Shown here piece after piece: positions 1 through 6,356 of a DNA stretch of 12,471 nucleotides (the stretch's first letter is position 1; each line of letters opens with the position of its first letter). The DNA is from Thermoplasmatota archaeon (GTDB lineage Archaea; Thermoplasmatota; E2; DHVEG-1). The position numbers were made by a program, and so were the translations under genes. Under the pieces are notes generated by a model that saw only the letters and a list, made by a program, of their open reading frames with translations, made no database searches and was not told the DNA's origin. The DNA lies in the NCBI GenBank assembly GCA_030605515.1, contig JAUWIE010000043.1, positions 1-12,471 on the forward strand, written 5' to 3'.

Positions 1-699
1 AAAAGAATATGGCCACCCTTCCTCAAGCTCCCCTGTATCACTTATTAAAAATAATTTAGTTGTACCGCTTATGTTTCGTGTCCCTATTGCCACTTCTGGC
101 TTACCATCATTATCAACATCACCGATTGCAGGTGTTGCCTCCGTTGAACCTATAACATAAGACCACATCAAACTTCCATTATAATATCTTACTTGTAACT
201 CTCCATCATCTTCACCTTGTAGACTCATTCTTGATGCAGTAATAATCTCTAAAGTTCCATCACCATCCAAATCATACAATGACGGTGAAGAATCCAATGG
301 ACCTATCGTTTCTTGTGGCCAACCATCTACTAAAGTGCCATTATGATGCCAAGCATAAATATTATGATATCCATCTCCAACAACAATTTCAATATCCCCA
401 TCATTATCGATATCTCCTGCTGCTGGTGATGCTCTTATGTTGCAACCTACTTCCTGTGGCCAACCATTCAATATACTTCCATCATGATTAAAAATATATA
501 CTTTTGATGGAGGATTTCTTGAACCTATTATAATTTCTTCAAAAATATCTTCATCTACGTTACAATAGATTGGAGATGACCATAATTCTCCTCCGATATG
601 TTGCGGCCATCCCTCTTCCAACACAGATAACGAACATGAGAAATTGAATCCTAAAAGAATTAGAAAGAAAAAAAGAGATATAGATATAAATCTTTTCAT
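1..699 (-). CDS. Exported VCBS/FG-GAP repeat protein, C-terminus cut by window edge
   Basis: Translating the minus strand from the ATG at 699 gives 233 codons without a stop up to base 1, so the gene is partial at its 3' end. The first 20 or so residues are a signal peptide (MKRFIS followed by a run of Ile, Leu and Phe, then FSCS, with a Cys that might be a lipidation site). The rest consists of repeats of the FG-GAP/VCBS type. GWPQ or GWP recurs at about residues 30, 80, 127 and 228, and calcium-loop motifs DIDNDGDIEIVVG, DLDGDGTLEIITA and DVDNDGKPEVAIG are clear. This family forms cell-surface beta-propellers that often bind ligands or sugars. A GAGAGG stretch lies just before the ATG. The gene starts 11 bases after the stop of the secreted protein upstream, so the two are probably one operon. 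The substrate is unknown. Confidence 0.85.
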   Translation of the reverse strand, partial: MKRFISISLFFFLILLGFNFSCSLSVLEEGWPQHIGGELWSSPIYCNVDEDIFEEIIIGSRNPPSKVYIFNHDGSILNGWPQEVGCNIRASPAAGDIDNDGDIEIVVGDGYHNIYAWHHNGTLVDGWPQETIGPLDSSPSLYDLDGDGTLEIITASRMSLQGEDDGELQVRYYNGSLMWSYVIGSTEATPAIGDVDNDGKPEVAIGTRNISGTTKLFLISDTGELEEGWPYSF

Positions 700-710
700 A
701 TCCTCTCACT

Positions 711-1274
711 TTATTGAAGTCCGATGTTTGCCACTGGTAAGTTAAATACTGTGTTCATTCCTTCCAAGACAACTGCTTCCTCAGTCATAAGTTCAAAGCC
801 TGGCGGTGGAGGAACATAATATGCTCTTACGACAACCATGCATTCATCAGACCATGCACTTAGTTCACTGGTTTCAATATTTTCTGCTTGTACTTTTACA
901 AAGAATATGCCGTAAAATTCGCCTGGTCCAGATGGATGTACTTCATAGGTCTGAGTTCCTATACAATCTTCCCCAGATTCTACTGGTTCAGATATTGTAA
1001 CCACACCATTGCCCCAATTCCATGTAAACCTAATTGGGTCTGCACAAGTTGTCCGTGTTATAAAAGTTCCTTCTTCTCCGCTGTTAAGATATCCTTCAAA
1101 CTGTGGCTCAGGTGTCGCAGGTTTTGAAGGAACAGTATTCTCCATCATTTGTAAGCTTACTTTTTCCACTGGACCTACTGGTTGTCCCATATGTATTGCA
1201 CTTACTGTCGCTGTAGCAACGAAACACAATGCTACTACAATCGCAATTGCTCCTATCTTAAGTTTTTTATTCAT
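711..1274 (-). CDS. Secreted protein with PKD-like domain
   Basis: A 187-residue protein. Residues 1-26 form a clear signal peptide (MNKKLK, hydrophobic stretch, then ATVSA). Residues 57-150 resemble the PKD-like beta-sandwich common in archaeal surface proteins: a degenerate WNWGNG in place of the usual DWGDG, then a strand FFVKVQAEN and the closing ELSAWSDECMVVV, comparable to the usual 'AESDWSDPLTV' ending. Three cysteines (77, 104, 145) could form a disulfide. A short Pro-rich linker (PPPPG) leads to a C-terminal tail of about 30 residues with no anchor, so it may be released or bound to a partner. The start is supported by AAAGGAGGT at 1286-1294, 11 bases before the ATG. The VCBS gene follows 11 bases downstream, suggesting the two proteins work together at the cell surface. 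The function is not recognised. Confidence 0.8.
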   Translation of the reverse strand: MNKKLKIGAIAIVVALCFVATATVSAIHMGQPVGPVEKVSLQMMENTVPSKPATPEPQFEGYLNSGEEGTFITRTTCADPIRFTWNWGNGVVTISEPVESGEDCIGTQTYEVHPSGPGEFYGIFFVKVQAENIETSELSAWSDECMVVVRAYYVPPPPGFELMTEEAVVLEGMNTVFNLPVANIGLQ

Positions 1275-1300
1275 TTTTTCTTTATACCTCCTTTGTATCT

Positions 1301-1330
1301 ATTATTTTATAGATACTTATAGTGCATGAA
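1301..1330 (-). promoter_or_regulatory. Possible promoter of the secreted-protein operon
   Basis: Two TATA-like stretches on the minus strand (CTATAAG near 1315-1322 and CTATAAAAT near 1303-1311) lie before the Shine-Dalgarno site of the 1274 gene. The first would leave a leader of about 20 bases that contains the Shine-Dalgarno site, so it is the better candidate. A perfect 6-base inverted repeat, TATCTA (1296-1301) and TAGATA (1310-1315), overlaps this area and could be an operator, but in such AT-rich DNA it may be chance. Confidence 0.35.
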
Positions 1331-1349
1331 TATTAATTAGCGTTACTTA

Positions 1350-1576
1350 AGGTTTTCTAATAACATTAATATATCATTACATTTTTATATTATATATTTA
1401 TTAGTAATGTGACTATTTAAATTTTGTTGTATGGAGGTTATATGGCAGTTTTTCTAATATTTAATTCATTAGAATGCCACAATTTAAACTTTATTATATT
1501 TCATTAGTAATGTAACAATCTAAACTTTATTGTATTCATTTAAAATTTATTCTATGAGCAGTTTTTCTAATATTTA
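1350..1576. repeat. Decayed direct repeats in the intergenic region
   Basis: The 366-base gap 1275-1640 holds two interspersed repeat types. Type A, beginning ATTAGTAATGT and ending TTGTAT, is at 1400-1432 and 1503-1535 with 5 mismatches in 33 bases; a third, more diverged copy is at 1468-1500. Type B, GCAGTTTTTCTAATATTTA, is perfect over 19 bases at 1445-1463 and 1558-1576, with a weaker relative (GGTTTTCTAATAACATTAA) near 1351-1369. The order is B-A-B-A-A-B, as if a unit of about 100 bases had been duplicated and then eroded. No ORF is seen here. The role is unknown: remnants of a small mobile repeat or binding sites upstream of the 1274 gene are both possible. Confidence 0.65.
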
Positions 1577-1640
1577 GTACTAATGAGCTATTATTTGTAT
1601 GATAGGGCAAATAAAAGATAGATGCATTGTTGCTTCATTT

Positions 1641-2144
1641 TTAATCAATGGGTGCATTTACAACAAATTTTGGCTCTGGAATTTTCGAAATTGTTATATT
1701 TTCGCCTGTTGAATCAATAACTGCTAATAAATCATAATGATTATTTTCTGTGAAATAATAAACTGTGCTTGCAATGGCATTTGAATGGCTAATATTTCCA
1801 AATAAATAATCATCATATAGATAAGCTTCGAGGCGAATACCAATAATTTTATGAGTTTTATCAAATTTAACATGATATGCATAGCTATCTCCATATTCTA
1901 GAGCATCTGAAAAACTTGTATATAAAAAACCTTCGCCTGTTGACCATGAAGAGTCCTTTTTTAGAATATAAAGTGAAATTGCAGATTTTTTATCATAAGA
2001 ATTCATAACGATTAGTTTCAATTCATTTTCAGATGTCAATATGCTCCAGCCCATAAAAGATAAAATTATGATGAAGGCTAAAAAAAATGAAATAATTATC
2101 ATATATTTAGGTTTCTTATCTTTAATATTTTCACTTAATTTCAT
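1641..2144 (-). CDS. Membrane-anchored protein of unknown function
   Basis: A 167-residue protein with a short basic N-terminus (KDKKPKY) and one strong membrane helix at about residues 14-36. The remaining 130 residues are probably outside the cell, like a signal-anchor protein. The outer part looks beta-rich, with alternating aromatic and charged residues (SAISLYILKK, GDSYAYHVKFD, KIIGIRLEAYLYDD, STVYYFTE, YDLLAVID) that suggest a single compact beta domain. No cysteines or catalytic motif stand out. I do not recognise the family. The ATG at 2144 has no Shine-Dalgarno site, but a TATA-like box 30-43 bases upstream suggests a nearly leaderless transcript. It stands alone: about 370 bases separate it from the next gene on the same strand. 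Confidence 0.65.
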   Translation of the reverse strand: MKLSENIKDKKPKYMIIISFFLAFIIILSFMGWSILTSENELKLIVMNSYDKKSAISLYILKKDSSWSTGEGFLYTSFSDALEYGDSYAYHVKFDKTHKIIGIRLEAYLYDDYLFGNISHSNAIASTVYYFTENNHYDLLAVIDSTGENITISKIPEPKFVVNAPID

Positions 2145-2173
2145 CTATATCGACTACTTAAACATATAACTTC

Positions 2174-2187
2174 AATATATATTTTTT
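2174..2187 (-). promoter_or_regulatory. TATA-like box for the 2144 gene
   Basis: On the minus strand AAAAAATATATATT is centred about 36 bases before the ATG at 2144. A start site 25-27 bases downstream would leave a leader of about 10 bases, consistent with the lack of a Shine-Dalgarno site. Confidence 0.45.
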
Positions 2188-2266
2188 TACAACTATACCT
2201 CTAATTAGAAAAATAATAGAGAATTATATTATCCCAAACCCAGCCAATTCTATCCTTGTCCAAAAC

Positions 2267-2531
2267 TCAAGTACATCTCCCCTTATAAATTGCCCCATCA
2301 TCATTCCCATCATCATTGTCATCAACACTTTTTCTCAGAGAAACATCAAACATCCCCATCAATGTCACCAACTTCTTATGAGACTCCATCAACTTTATCC
2401 ATTGAAATATCAATCATCCATCCTCGGTAATCACTATCATCATTGTAACCATCATTGTTCAGATCATCACTGCAAACACTTAATGGCAAACCACCAACAG
2501 AGTAATCAGTATATAAAGCTGAATCTTTTCA
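2267..2531 (-). pseudogene. Remnant of a VCBS-repeat surface protein
   Basis: Read on the minus strand, the frame from about 2528 down to 2376 gives YSVGGLPLSVCSDDLNNDG followed by YNDDSDYRGW. This is the classic VCBS repeat signature (YxVGxxPxSVxxxDLNxDGxxD). The same frame continues past a TAA at 2376-2378 into EVGDIDGDV and another stop. After a frame change, further Asp/Asn-rich calcium-loop-like text (DDNDDGNDDG) follows down to a TGA at 2267. Several stops and at least one frame change mean it is not expressed as an intact protein. On the plus strand the same bases appear as runs of CATCATCATT. It probably derives from a second surface beta-propeller gene, of a different VCBS subtype from the one at 1-699. 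No start codon or intact 5' end is seen. Confidence 0.55.
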
Positions 2532-2532
2532 G

Positions 2533-2864
2533 CCTTGTCCAAAATTTGAGGTATAAACATCAATATAGCGCTGTTCAAAATCCGCGGCTTACAGTACAAT
2601 GTTACCTCCTGTAAACTACCCTCTTAAAATCCTACCACACTTTCGTCCAGGATTTGCGTCATAAAAACACGTCCAGCTCTGTTTAGTTTCTGCGGCATAT
2701 ATGCTCATCTTATATAATATGTTGTTCAGAATGTGCGGCATAAATTTTTTCCAGTATTTGCGGCATGCCCTTGTCCATTTTTTAAGGCATACTTTTTTCC
2801 AATTTTCGGGGCTTTCCTAGTTCAATGCTCAGGTCTTTTCCTTGTTCAATACTCAGATCTCAAG
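2533..2864. repeat. Degenerate tandem repeat array, period about 24 bases
   Basis: A motif close to TTGTCCAG followed by AATTTGCGGCATAA recurs about ten times on the plus strand. Marking the C of the central CA, copies lie at 2540, 2576, 2648, 2674, 2727, 2752, 2776, 2800, 2823 and 2847. The last six are spaced 25, 24, 24, 23 and 24 bases, i.e. head to tail; the earlier ones are separated by wider or partly eroded gaps. An isolated look-alike (CCTTGTCCAAAACTC) lies at 2254. The best preserved part is TGCGGCAT (2691, 2734, 2759). No open frame runs through the array. The spacing is too short and the units too diverged for a CRISPR. It may be a minisatellite inside a decaying gene region. Confidence 0.6.
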
Positions 2865-3070
2865 AGATGATGCATAGGTACCAAATACTGAACAAGTGTT
2901 GAGTCTTGGATAATGAAAGCGACTGATGTAGTTGTTAGGCCCCGGATTTTGGATGATAAAATCAGGCGTAACCGGGTAGGTTTTAGCAGGAGAGAATTCA
3001 GGTGACGAAACACCAATTTTTTTACTCACTGATTAAGTTGAACTGCTAGATTATCATATTTCACAGATAC
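2865..3070. other. Non-coding stretch with two possible hairpins
   Basis: No ORF is supported here. TTGTTCAATACT (2842-2853), the last unit of the tandem array, is matched in inverted orientation by AATACTGAACAA (2884-2895), giving an imperfect dyad around a loop of about 30 bases. Further on, GATTTT (2945-2950) and AAAATC (2958-2963) can form a perfect 6-base stem with a 7-base loop, closed by an outer CCCG (2941-2944) and CGGG (2973-2976) with a 9-base bulge. The GC-rich outer stem is unusual for this AT-rich window. It might be a small structured RNA or a transcript end, but there is no match to a known RNA class that I can name. Confidence 0.3.
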
Positions 3071-3077
3071 AAAAAGA

Positions 3078-3085
3078 TATATAAA
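3078..3085 (+). promoter_or_regulatory. TATA box for the MNT-HEPN pair
   Basis: TATATAAA is preceded by AAAAAGA, a possible BRE. A start site 25-27 bases beyond its centre falls at about 3106-3108, which is the second in-frame ATG (3108) of the MNT gene rather than the first (3096). This suggests a leaderless transcript starting with the ATG at 3108. Confidence 0.5.
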
Positions 3086-3095
3086 CTGGAAATAT

Positions 3096-3665
3096 ATGTA
3101 TGAAAATATGATACAGTTGTATCAAAAAATCACACAACTTAAAGTTTTAGAATTATTCATTAAAAATCCTCATTCAAGCTATTATTTACGAGAAGCTGCT
3201 AGAATCTTAAAAATGGATCCAATGACTGTGAAAAGAGCTCTAACTCCTTTAGTGGAAGATGTATTATTGACTAAAGTTGAAGATAAGAATAGAATCCTAT
3301 ATAAAGCAAATATTGAAAATCCAGCTTTTCGTCACTTGAAAATATCCTACAACCTCTCTTGGTTACAAGAAAAAAAAATAACTGATTTTCTTATAAATCA
3401 AATGGATACAGTAACTTCCATCATTCTTTTTGGAAGTTATGCAAAAGCCGAAAATAATGAAGAAAGTGATGTAGATATACTTACAATTTCTCTTGGAAAA
3501 AATAAACCTACAGCAAAGCTTGCTAAACTTCTCGAAATAGATGTAAACATTGTAAATTTTACCCCAGCCCAGTGGTCAAATCAAGCGAAAAAAAATAGAG
3601 CATTCTATCTTGATGTAATCCTTGATGGAATTGTATTATATGGAACAAAACCCGTGATAGAATGA
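3096..3665 (+). CDS. Winged-helix protein fused to MNT nucleotidyltransferase (probable antitoxin)
   Basis: A 189-residue protein. Residues 10-75 form a winged helix-turn-helix (KITQLKVLELFIKNP, YYLREAARILKMDPMTVKRAL). Residues 90-185 form a minimal nucleotidyltransferase domain with LFGSYAKAE (111-119) and SDVDI (124-128), the GS and DxD motifs that bind Mg-NTP; D149 in EIDVNIV is the likely third carboxylate. All catalytic residues are present. In the MNT-HEPN systems studied, the MNT protein neutralises its HEPN partner by adding AMP to it. The HEPN gene follows after 6 bases, which supports the same pairing here. The winged helix suggests that it also represses its own promoter. No Shine-Dalgarno site is seen; the TATA box position favours ATG 3108 as the true start (185 residues), while ATG 3096 gives the longest frame. 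Confidence 0.85.
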   Translation: MYENMIQLYQKITQLKVLELFIKNPHSSYYLREAARILKMDPMTVKRALTPLVEDVLLTKVEDKNRILYKANIENPAFRHLKISYNLSWLQEKKITDFLINQMDTVTSIILFGSYAKAENNEESDVDILTISLGKNKPTAKLAKLLEIDVNIVNFTPAQWSNQAKKNRAFYLDVILDGIVLYGTKPVIE

Positions 3666-3671
3666 GAACAA

Positions 3672-4112
3672 ATGATTGTTTCAAAAAACGATTACTCAGA
3701 AAAACCAAACCTGACAAAACCTGACAAACTGAAAATGAGGAAGGCATTGGAAATGGCAGGACTTAAGAGAGAAAGAGCAGAAGATCTCTTTAATAATGAA
3801 TTTTATGAAGAATCTATTGTATCCTCTTATACTTGTATGTTTCAGGCATCTCGGGCGATATTATTTAACGATGGAATTATTGAAAAGAGTCATGCATGCG
3901 TTGTTGCATATCTTAGAGACAATTATGTAACAACCTTGGGACAAGATAGAATAAATTGGCTTGATACTTATCGATTAGAACGACATGAATCTTTTTATGG
4001 TCTTGAAAAGTCAATTATGGATGAGAAAGAAGCAAAAGATGCACTAGAAAAATCTGAAAGATTTTTTTATTCTGTTAATGAAATTATCAGAAGTACGGAT
4101 CGAAAAGATTAA
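3672..4112 (+). CDS. HEPN-domain protein (probable toxin partner of the MNT protein)
   Basis: A 146-residue, all-helical protein of the HEPN type. Recognisable blocks are MRKALEMAGLKRERAEDLF (22-40), the helix EESIVSSYTCMFQASRAILF (46-65), EKSHACVVAYLRDNY (71-85) and YRLERHESFYGLE (100-112). HEPN proteins of toxin pairs are RNases with an R-x4-6-H motif. Here the histidine H105 has R101 (three residues between) and R104 (none between), so the classical spacing is not met, though the aromatic Y109 after the histidine is kept. It may be a variant active site or an inactive or structural HEPN. The gene begins 6 bases after the MNT stop, in the order usual for wHTH-MNT/HEPN pairs in Archaea, and should be co-transcribed with it. 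Confidence 0.8.
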   Translation: MIVSKNDYSEKPNLTKPDKLKMRKALEMAGLKRERAEDLFNNEFYEESIVSSYTCMFQASRAILFNDGIIEKSHACVVAYLRDNYVTTLGQDRINWLDTYRLERHESFYGLEKSIMDEKEAKDALEKSERFFYSVNEIIRSTDRKD

Positions 4113-4118
4113 CAAATC

Positions 4119-4265
4119 ATGATAATTGATATCACACCGTCTGCTGGACTCGATAAAAAAGTTATGTTTAGCACCGTTTTTTTGTTGAAAATGAAATCAG
4201 TATTAAACGATGCTTTGCTTACAAGTCCAAATAATATATTAAATCAATATCTTGAAAAAAGGTAG
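4119..4265 (+). CDS. Possible 48-residue ORF downstream of HEPN
   Basis: A short frame from ATG 4119 to TAG 4263-4265, starting 6 bases after the HEPN stop codon, the same spacing as between MNT and HEPN. It reads MIIDITPSAGLDKKVMFSTV and then a Leu/Lys/Asn-rich end (NILNQYLEKR). There is no Shine-Dalgarno site, signal peptide or known motif. It could be a small third member of the MNT-HEPN operon, a fragment of a lost gene, or chance. The position favours a real gene slightly; the short length argues against it. Confidence 0.3.
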   Translation: MIIDITPSAGLDKKVMFSTVFLLKMKSVLNDALLTSPNNILNQYLEKR

Positions 4266-4329
4266 TGTATGTGAAACATTGATTTCATTATTGAAACAGA
4301 TTTTTCTCCAATTAGTGACATAAAATCCC

Positions 4330-5529
4330 TCAAAGTCTATCTGCCTTTGTGAACAACACGCGTACAATAAAATTTAGAACTATATATGGAAGCAAGCCCC
4401 CCACATTTGTAAAACATATTACTGATACATTATCATAATCGCGAATCTTCATGGATGTTAAAGTACCAATGTCTCCGCCCTCATGACCTGAGAAAGTTAC
4501 TCCACGTTTTTCCCATATCTGCCAACCAAGGCCATATTCAGATGCCGCAACTTTATTATCATGATATTGAACAGTATGCATTAATTCAATTGTACTTTCA
4601 TTAAGAATTTGAACATCATGATACAATCCCCTATTTAAATGAGCGATCAAGAAATGTGATAACTCTGTAACAGATGTTCTCACGCTTCCTGCAGGATAAT
4701 CGATAAATCCATAATGTTCATATGGAATATATTTCCCAAAGGAAAATTTGTATGGAATAGCAATCTGATCAACATCAAGATCTGAAAGACGATAACTCGT
4801 ATTAAGCATTCCAAGAGGGATAAAAATATTGTCTATGCAATATTGGTCAAACGGTTTATTTGAGATACACTCTACTAGATACCCTATCAAAGTATATCCA
4901 ACATTTGAATAATGAGTTTTCTCTCCAGGGTGATCATTAGACCAAATCTTAGAAGTATAATTATTTCCACCAGGTATTAAATAAGTTTCAAGCCAAGGAT
5001 ATAAGGGAATTTGACAGTCTCCCGTAGTAAAATATTGATAAAATTCTTCTGGGTCTTCTGCTAAACTTGATTGATGTGCCAAAAGCATCCGAAACGTGAT
5101 ATTTACATCTGGATGATTCGGGTTTTTAAGATCAAATGATAAATACTCACTGACATTATCATCAAGATTAAAAAGTCCTTGATCATATAGTTGCATCAGA
5201 GCTGTTGCAGTAATTGTCTTTGAAATAGAAGCGATAATATACATAGTATCCTCAGTAGTTTTTTTACCATTTTCAATATCATATAATCCATAGCCTTTAG
5301 CCCAAACCACTTCATTATTTTTAACGATACAGGTGGATAATGAAGGCATATGACTAAGTTTCATCATTAATCTTATGAATAAATCAAAAAGAAGATCCTT
5401 ATAAAATACGGGTTTTTTGGTTAATTGAATATTATTGCTTGTCGATTCACCTGAAATGGCGATAATGTTAGTTCCAAGGATCGATACTATTACTGCAAGT
5501 GATATTGTTTTTTTAAACAAATCATTCAT
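4330..5529 (-). CDS. Exported serine hydrolase, class C beta-lactamase-like family
   Basis: A 399-residue protein from the ATG at 5529; an in-frame TTG at 5538 would add only three residues and is less likely. A signal peptide or N-terminal anchor covers about residues 5-28. The three catalytic motifs of this penicillin-binding fold are intact: S-I-S-K with nucleophile S101 and K104, Y207-S-N209, and H349-E-G. Flanking blocks typical of the family are KGYGLYDIENGKK, LLAHQSSL, YSNVGYTLIGYLVE and YGLGWQIW. A hydrophobic stretch close to the C-terminus (GLLPYIVLNFIVRVLF) may attach it to the membrane. Family members are esterases, D-peptidases or carboxypeptidases; true beta-lactamase activity is uncommon. 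An archaeon has no murein, so the substrate is unclear: an ester or peptide outside the cell is most likely. It is transcribed alone, convergent with the HEPN operon. Confidence 0.9.
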   Translation of the reverse strand: MNDLFKKTISLAVIVSILGTNIIAISGESTSNNIQLTKKPVFYKDLLFDLFIRLMMKLSHMPSLSTCIVKNNEVVWAKGYGLYDIENGKKTTEDTMYIIASISKTITATALMQLYDQGLFNLDDNVSEYLSFDLKNPNHPDVNITFRMLLAHQSSLAEDPEEFYQYFTTGDCQIPLYPWLETYLIPGGNNYTSKIWSNDHPGEKTHYSNVGYTLIGYLVECISNKPFDQYCIDNIFIPLGMLNTSYRLSDLDVDQIAIPYKFSFGKYIPYEHYGFIDYPAGSVRTSVTELSHFLIAHLNRGLYHDVQILNESTIELMHTVQYHDNKVAASEYGLGWQIWEKRGVTFSGHEGGDIGTLTSMKIRDYDNVSVICFTNVGGLLPYIVLNFIVRVLFTKADRL

Positions 5530-5551
5530 ATATAACAAAATAAATAATAGA

Positions 5552-5564
5552 TATATATATAAAT
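5552..5564 (-). promoter_or_regulatory. TATA box for the serine hydrolase gene
   Basis: On the minus strand ATTTATATATATA is centred about 29 bases before the ATG at 5529. The predicted transcript start is at about 5532, so the mRNA would be practically leaderless. This supports ATG 5529 over the upstream TTG. Confidence 0.55.
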
Positions 5565-5834
5565 GTTATTACACAATTTTAATTTTTTTTAACCTCATTT
5601 TTTTATTGTTAATAACATTGGACTGAACCCCTGTTAGTATACATGTAGTTAAGTTAAGACATTTAATTTTACCTCCCGCTCGAAAGCTTATGGTAAAAGA
5701 TGAGGATGAAGCAACAGATACCGACATATGTATTGTTTACTGCAGTTAAAAGATCAATTTTCTCAGGATAAAGATATAATCTAGCTGATTGAAATATAAC
5801 TATTGTTATTATAACAACATTTACAACGAAAGCC
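5565..5834. other. Intergenic region between divergent genes
   Basis: No intact gene is visible. On the plus strand a frame from ATG 5690 to TAA 5747-5749 reads DEDEATDTDICIVY, and the frame one step off just before it (5671-5700) reads TSRSKAYGKR. Joined across a frameshift, these resemble the G-S-R-x-x-x-G ... SDxDI core of an MNT nucleotidyltransferase, so a short gene remnant is possible but weakly supported. The rest is AT-rich with no clear structure. Confidence 0.2.
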
Positions 5835-5870
5835 TTTATAAACAAATTTATGTTACTTGTTAGTAAGGAG
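5835..5870 (+). promoter_or_regulatory. Promoter and Shine-Dalgarno site of the roadblock-FIST operon
   Basis: A TATA-like TTTATAAA (5835-5842) predicts a start near 5864. That leaves a leader of about 19 bases containing AAGGAG (5865-5870), 12 bases before the ATG at 5883. Confidence 0.5.
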
Positions 5871-5882
5871 CAGTGATTTGAG

Positions 5883-6332
5883 ATGAGAGATGACCCTATA
5901 GCAAATGTATTGGATGATTTAATGAAATTTGATGATATTCTTGCTTGTATGGTTGCACGTCAAAACATGATTAGTGTGATGCCGTCTGGTGATGGTTTTA
6001 AACCCGAGGTAAATCAAATATGGGATATAATTAAGCGTGCTATGGATGACGTGTTCGTTGTGATACGGGAGTATTCCTCAGCAGGTCTTGGAGAGATGGA
6101 GTTTCGTCTGCAGGATTATGAAGCATTATTTTTTGTCTTTCCCGACACCGAGAACGCGCTTGTAGCTATTATTCCTTCGTTAGCGAATAAGGGTCTTATC
6201 GAGGTTGAAATGGAGAATGCTCGTAGGGAAATACAAAATATTATGGATGAAAAAGATAAGCCAAAGACTGAGAGTGAAAGTGAAGGGTTATCTGAAGGTA
6301 AAGAGACAACTGAGGAAGTTGTCACTGCCTAG
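5883..6332 (+). CDS. Roadblock/LC7-like small protein
   Basis: A 149-residue soluble protein. Residues 5-118 have the layout of a roadblock/LC7 (MglB-like) domain: an opening helix (VLDDLMKFDDILACMVA), a strand and loop (RQNMISVMPSGDG), a long central helix (PEVNQIWDIIKRAMDDVFVVI), two strands (MEFRLQDYEALFFVF, ENALVAIIPS) and a closing helix (IEVEMENARREIQNIM). Residues 119-149 are a charged, Glu/Ser/Lys-rich tail that is probably disordered. Roadblock proteins usually act as dimers that regulate small GTPases or serve as scaffolds. No GTPase gene is in the window. The fold is inferred from the pattern, not from a strong signature. The FIST gene follows 24 bases after its stop, so the two are likely one transcript and possibly one signalling unit. 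Confidence 0.6.
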   Translation: MRDDPIANVLDDLMKFDDILACMVARQNMISVMPSGDGFKPEVNQIWDIIKRAMDDVFVVIREYSSAGLGEMEFRLQDYEALFFVFPDTENALVAIIPSLANKGLIEVEMENARREIQNIMDEKDKPKTESESEGLSEGKETTEEVVTA

Positions 6333-6356
6333 GATACAGGAAAAAATTAAATAAAT

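Noticed and set aside
806..1329. Plus-strand ORFs over the secreted-protein gene
   Set aside because: They are shadows of the minus-strand gene, which has a signal peptide and a strong Shine-Dalgarno site.
2378..2614. Plus-strand 78-residue ORF rich in His, Tyr and Asn
   Set aside because: It overlies the minus-strand VCBS remnant and the repeat array; its composition is the complement of Asp-rich repeats, with no ribosome site.
2533..2864. CRISPR array
   Set aside because: Units are about 24 bases, diverged and directly adjacent, with no unique spacers between identical repeats.
2920..3030. C/D box guide RNA
   Set aside because: ATGATA- and CTGA-like boxes are present, but their order and spacing do not give a convincing C-D'-C'-D arrangement.
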